DNA of 64,000 bases, taken from assembly GCA_028277345.1 (NCBI GenBank), contig JANQGM010000011.1, positions 119,496 to 183,495 of the forward strand, read 5' to 3'. Positions 61,204-64,000 of this stretch are shown one piece after another (positions within the stretch are counted from its first letter, which is position 1; each line of letters starts with the position of its first letter). The position numbers and the translations under genes are program-made. The notes under the pieces are model-generated. The model ran no database searches, was not told where the DNA came from, and saw only the letters and a list, made by a program, of their open reading frames with translations. Source of the stretch: Candidatus Bipolaricaulota bacterium (GTDB taxonomy: Bacteria > Bipolaricaulota > Bipolaricaulia > UBA7950 > UBA9294).

Positions 61204-61804
61204 GGCGTGCCTCGAGGAATCCAAGCGTGGTGTGCTGAATGTAGTCGGAGAATCTCGTTGCCGAGCGAATCAAGATCCAGGTCTCATCAAGAGCAATCCA
61301 ATCCACTCGCTGCCCACCCATGCGGCGAAGGAGGACGAGCGTTGGCCTGACGAGTTCATACTCCACAACAACCTGCGTCTGATCTTCCATATTGATGGTT
61401 GACCACTTCAGGCACCCGGCAGCAAACTCATCCGGGAACTCGGCCTCAAGAACTGCCTTGGCCAACTCCTCGATGTTTTTGCAGGTACGACATCTCAGGG
61501 AGTTGTGGAAGTAGATGGCCTCGACAGCGCAAGCAGCACTTAGAACACCGCTCGTGCGCACCGCATCGGCATTTTCTCCATCCGTATCCGAGTCAGACGA
61601 ATCCATACTCACAGTCGATGTACGATCCTCCAGCGAAGTTGCTTCATCGCCCGGTAAAGAGTTGCCTTCCAGCTGAGCCGTTGAGCCCGTCTCATGAACG
61701 ATCGGAGCAGATGTCAGCACTTCTTGTGAGATTAGTACACCGATCGTCGCTCCAACGAAAAGAAGAAGCACAACGGTCCCAACCCATTTGAGAGCCGTCA
61801 TCAT
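61196..61804 (-). CDS. arsF: ArsF-type aromatic-arsenical nitroreductase subunit
   Basis: 202 aa with GAGGGG before the ATG. A signal anchor (WVGTVVLLLFVGATIGVLI) precedes an acidic linker rich in S, T, D and E. The C-terminal domain of about 110 residues matches ArsF: VEAIYFHNSLRCRTCKNIEE with redox Cys 105 and 108, then FAAGCLKWSTINMED, VEYELVRPTLVLLR and DETWILI. ArsE, ArsF and ArsG are thought to act together in reducing nitro-aromatic arsenicals such as roxarsone. It is second to last in the ars operon. Confidence 0.82.
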   Translation of the reverse strand: MMTALKWVGTVVLLLFVGATIGVLISQEVLTSAPIVHETGSTAQLEGNSLPGDEATSLEDRTSTVSMDSSDSDTDGENADAVRTSGVLSAACAVEAIYFHNSLRCRTCKNIEELAKAVLEAEFPDEFAAGCLKWSTINMEDQTQVVVEYELVRPTLVLLRRMGGQRVDWIALDETWILIRSATRFSDYIQHTTLGFLEARHE

Positions 61805-61814
61805 ACTCCGCCCC

Positions 61815-62048
61815 TCACAATGTAAGAAGCTCCTTCAGTTCGTCAACCGTCGCTACCTTTCCAGCCACACGGATCTCTCCGTCGATGGACAACGCCGGCG
61901 TCATCAGGGCGCCGCGATTTGCGATTTCTACGATATCCGACACCTTGCTGATTTCGGCGTCCAGCCCCAGCTCCTTCACGGCCGCTTCGGCATTCGCCTT
62001 GAGTCCCTCACACTTCGGGCATCCGGTGCCGAGGATTTCGATCTTCAT
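61815..62048 (-). CDS. arsE: Small thioredoxin-like redox protein (ArsE-like)
   Basis: 77 aa from the ATG at 62048 with GGAGGT upstream. It begins MKIEILGTGCPKCEGLKANA, with redox Cys10 and Cys13, and continues VSDIVEIANRGALMTPALSI with the cis-Pro (TPAL). This is the small redox-active disulfide family (MTH895-like). It should pass electrons to ArsF and ArsG. It lies 14 bp after the permease stop and 10 bp before arsF. Confidence 0.85.
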   Translation of the reverse strand: MKIEILGTGCPKCEGLKANAEAAVKELGLDAEISKVSDIVEIANRGALMTPALSIDGEIRVAGKVATVDELKELLTL

Positions 62049-62062
62049 GTAACCTCCTAGCG

Positions 62063-63370
62063 CTATCCAGCGATGAGTCCGAAGATTTTGCCCGTCAGCG
62101 TTGCCGCAATGACCACGAGCGCAATGTAGACGAGCGTCTTCTTGGTGCCAAGAATCTTTCGAATGACAAGCATATTGGGGAGCGACAGGGCGGGCCCTGC
62201 CAGTAGCAATGCCAACGCGGGCCCGTTTCCCATCCCCGAGCCCATCAACCCCTGAAGGATGGGAAGCTCGGTTAGCGTCGCGAAATACATCAGTGCTCCT
62301 GCAAGACTCGCGACAAGGTTCGATAGCCAACTGTTTCCTCCCACCGCGTTGGCGATCCATTCGGCCGGAATCAGCGCCGTGTGCCCCGGCCTCCCCAGCA
62401 GAAAGCCGGCGATCAGAACACCGCCGAAGAGATAGGGCAGAATAAGCTTTGCGTACGTCCATGCCGATCCGCCCCATTCCTTCCACTCGCCTCTCGTGTA
62501 CCAAAGGCTCATTAGGATGACGAGCAGAATGAGAAACACACCGGCAACGTAGAATCGGGATTGGTAAATCGATGTGTAGGTCGACGGCGCATACGTTAGG
62601 CTTTCGATCTCCACCTTCGAGATGGCCGTCACCTGTTCGGAGTCAGCAAGCTTCACCAGAAGGTCATCCGCGGTCTCTCCCGCACGTGCGGCCACAATCG
62701 TTTCGCCGGAAGCCATCTCCAGTGAAAGGCTCCCCGGCTTACCCCAGTTGGCGAAAACGAGCACGAGGATCATCAACGCGACGGGAATCGCCGTCTTCCA
62801 GATGGACTTGGCGTCCTCGGGAAGCAAAGCCGCCATGGCCGCCGCCTGCTTTTCGGCTTCCTCTTCACGGAAAAGAAATTGCATGACGCCGCCGATGACA
62901 ATCGCAAAGGTGACGGCGCCGACCGCCCGGGCCACGCCGAACTGAATTCCCAGAATGCGCCCCGTTAGGATGATGGCGAGAATGTTGATCGCCGGGCCGG
63001 AATAGAGAAAGGCAATGGCTGGACCAAGCCCGGCTCCACGCTTATAAATGCCTGCGAAGAGCGGAAGGATCGTGCACGAGCAAACCGCAAGAATTGCTCC
63101 GGACACCGCGCCCACGCCGTAGGCCACGATCTTCTTGGCCTTCCCACCCAAATACTTGACAACACTTGCTTGCGAGACAAAAACGGCGATCGCTCCGGCG
63201 ATGAAAAAGGCGGGAACGAGGCACAGCAACACATGCTCGCGCGCGTACTCTTGCAGCATGAAGAAGGCTTCCATGATCGCATTGCGGATACTCGCATTCG
63301 CGAATGGAACAAGGTAAGCGAAGAGGAACACACCCGCGATGATTCCGAAGATTCGTAGTTCTTTCTTCAC
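62063..63370 (-). CDS. COG0701 (ArsP-like) permease of the ars operon
   Basis: 435 aa, about nine helices. First half: AVCSCTILPLFAGIYKRGAG, with the family CSCTILP motif, and LYSGPAINILAIILTGRILG. A cytosolic/external insert of about 130 residues lies at 165-295 (KAA-rich, then a Thr/Ser-rich strand region around YAPSTYTSIY). Second half: FATLTELPILQGLMGSGMG and LLLAGPALSLPNMLV. Related permeases export arsenicals or metals. It starts 1 bp after the arsR stop. Confidence 0.87.
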   Translation of the reverse strand: MKKELRIFGIIAGVFLFAYLVPFANASIRNAIMEAFFMLQEYAREHVLLCLVPAFFIAGAIAVFVSQASVVKYLGGKAKKIVAYGVGAVSGAILAVCSCTILPLFAGIYKRGAGLGPAIAFLYSGPAINILAIILTGRILGIQFGVARAVGAVTFAIVIGGVMQFLFREEEAEKQAAAMAALLPEDAKSIWKTAIPVALMILVLVFANWGKPGSLSLEMASGETIVAARAGETADDLLVKLADSEQVTAISKVEIESLTYAPSTYTSIYQSRFYVAGVFLILLVILMSLWYTRGEWKEWGGSAWTYAKLILPYLFGGVLIAGFLLGRPGHTALIPAEWIANAVGGNSWLSNLVASLAGALMYFATLTELPILQGLMGSGMGNGPALALLLAGPALSLPNMLVIRKILGTKKTLVYIALVVIAATLTGKIFGLIAG

Positions 63371-63371
63371 G

Positions 63372-63656
63372 TCACGCCACCTTTTCTTGAGTTAGTTCCG
63401 CAAGCCGATCCAAGGTCACAAGAAGTTCGGGATCCGCCAGCGACCACATCACCCGTACGCCCTCTCGCCGGGAAGTGACAAGCCCCGCGCGTTCCAGCAG
63501 CGCGAAGGAGCGGGAGACAATCGACGGATCGACACCCAATTCCGGAGCGAACTCGCAGCCGCACCGTTCACCATCAGCCAATAGCCGCAGCATCCGCTCC
63601 CGAAGCGGGTGCGACAGTGCCTTCCCAATCAACGTCAGCGGAGTCGTATCCTGCAT
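63372..63656 (-). CDS. arsR: ArsR/SmtB-family metalloregulator
   Basis: 94 aa. Winged helix: ALSHPLRERMLRLLADGERC, then PELGVDPSIVSRSFALLERAGLV and a wing VTSRREGVRVMWSL. The Cys pair C32 and C34 in GERCGCEFAPEL corresponds to the As(III) site ELCVCDL of ArsR. It should repress the operon until arsenite or a trivalent arsenical binds. Its palindromic operator lies at 63673-63692. Confidence 0.92.
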   Translation of the reverse strand: MQDTTPLTLIGKALSHPLRERMLRLLADGERCGCEFAPELGVDPSIVSRSFALLERAGLVTSRREGVRVMWSLADPELLVTLDRLAELTQEKVA

Positions 63657-64000
63657 GGTTATCGCCTTGTTATATTGCGCATTTGCGCAATAATACCATG
63701 CACAGCCTCGATTTCCATCTACCCCTCGCCAACCGACTCCGAACCGAGACGTCCACGAAGAAATGGGAAGTGAAGATCGACATCCAAGAAAGTGAAGCAG
63801 TGCACCTGCGCTATCAGCGGCAACGCTTATGCAGCTCGTCCACGGGACGAGTTGCCCGTTGCTAGCGAGGACATCAATCTCTTAGACCGTCCTCGGGCAA
63901 CCTCACTGTAGCGCGATGTACGATATGGCTTGAACCATGACGGAAATACCCAAAACAGGGAACCACGAAAAACATGAAGAACAGGAAGAGGAGAATCAAC
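63657..64000. other. Region at the right edge of the window
   Basis: Holds the arsR operator, then no clear gene to 63936. A small frame begins at 63937 (ATG, polar MTEIPKTGNHEKHEEQEEEN) and stays open to the edge; no ribosome-binding site is evident. It may be the N-terminus of a plus-strand gene beyond the window. Confidence 0.35.
63673..63692. promoter_or_regulatory. ArsR operator (palindrome)
   Basis: TATTGCGCA and TGCGCAATA form a perfect 9+9 inverted repeat with two bases between, 16 bp before the arsR ATG. On the minus strand a TATAAC -10-like box overlaps its near end. Resembles operators of ArsR/SmtB repressors. Confidence 0.78.

Noticed and set aside
1..64000. CRISPR arrays, insertion sequences, prophage or rRNA
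   Set aside because: No regular direct-repeat array, transposase, integrase, phage gene or rRNA segment was seen.

Overview
The window reads as a dense bacterial chromosome of moderate GC content (judged by eye). Spacing is short, stop/start overlaps are frequent, and clear Shine-Dalgarno sites precede ATG, GTG or TTG starts. Lineage evidence is indirect. The exported beta-rich protein at 1360-2601, paired DUF362 proteins, a TrmY-type SPOUT enzyme and peptide-type ABC sugar uptake would fit a poorly cultured lineage such as Bipolaricaulota (Acetothermia); this is a guess. I see no phage, insertion sequence, CRISPR array or rRNA.

Layout. 1-2601: start of pcm (cut by the window edge), trmY fused to DUF2007, and an exported protein. 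2666-3349: six tRNA genes on the minus strand with their own promoter and terminator. 3374-8653: a Cys-rich secreted protein, a ribbon-helix-helix protein, a structured leader, a Ca-type P-ATPase and an amidase. 8698-18082: a minus-strand series with a TolB-like propeller, an alanine-glyoxylate aminotransferase, a HOGA-type aldolase, an esterase-PDZ lipoprotein, an M29 aminopeptidase, a two-component system and two envelope proteins. 18603-19598: a membrane-anchored winged-helix regulator. 19608-25017: a methyltransferase, TetR, DUF362, permease, STAS-like and LtrA operon.

25120-33636 is the most unusual block. Seven closely spaced minus-strand genes (three short-chain dehydrogenases, one divergent aldehyde dehydrogenase, three related alpha/beta hydrolases) lie behind one strong promoter that carries a perfect palindrome between -35 and -10; a DUF362-ferredoxin follows. 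The hydrolases have Cys where Ser is usual at the nucleophile elbow, and two of the three seem to have lost the usual catalytic His position. 33892-47131 is a LacI-controlled pentose or xylo-oligosaccharide locus: binding protein, Opp-type ABC transporter, GH3 glycosidase, xylose-isomerase-like protein, xylulokinase and aldo/keto reductase. 47506-48708 is a membrane acyltransferase. 48857-54275 is a MacB/LolCDE-like ABC system with a LolA-like partner, flanked by two paralogous TetR regulators.

54950-57275 shows decay: a frameshifted class III aminotransferase runs into the 3' end of an ABC ATPase gene whose Walker A half is gone, while its permease is intact. 57367-60517 holds a MgtC/DUF4010 protein and a C45-like N-terminal-nucleophile hydrolase. 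60514-63656 is an organoarsenical-type operon (arsR, permease, small thioredoxin arsE, arsF, arsG) in which arsG has two in-frame stops. Functions are inferred from motifs and gene order; no searches were run.
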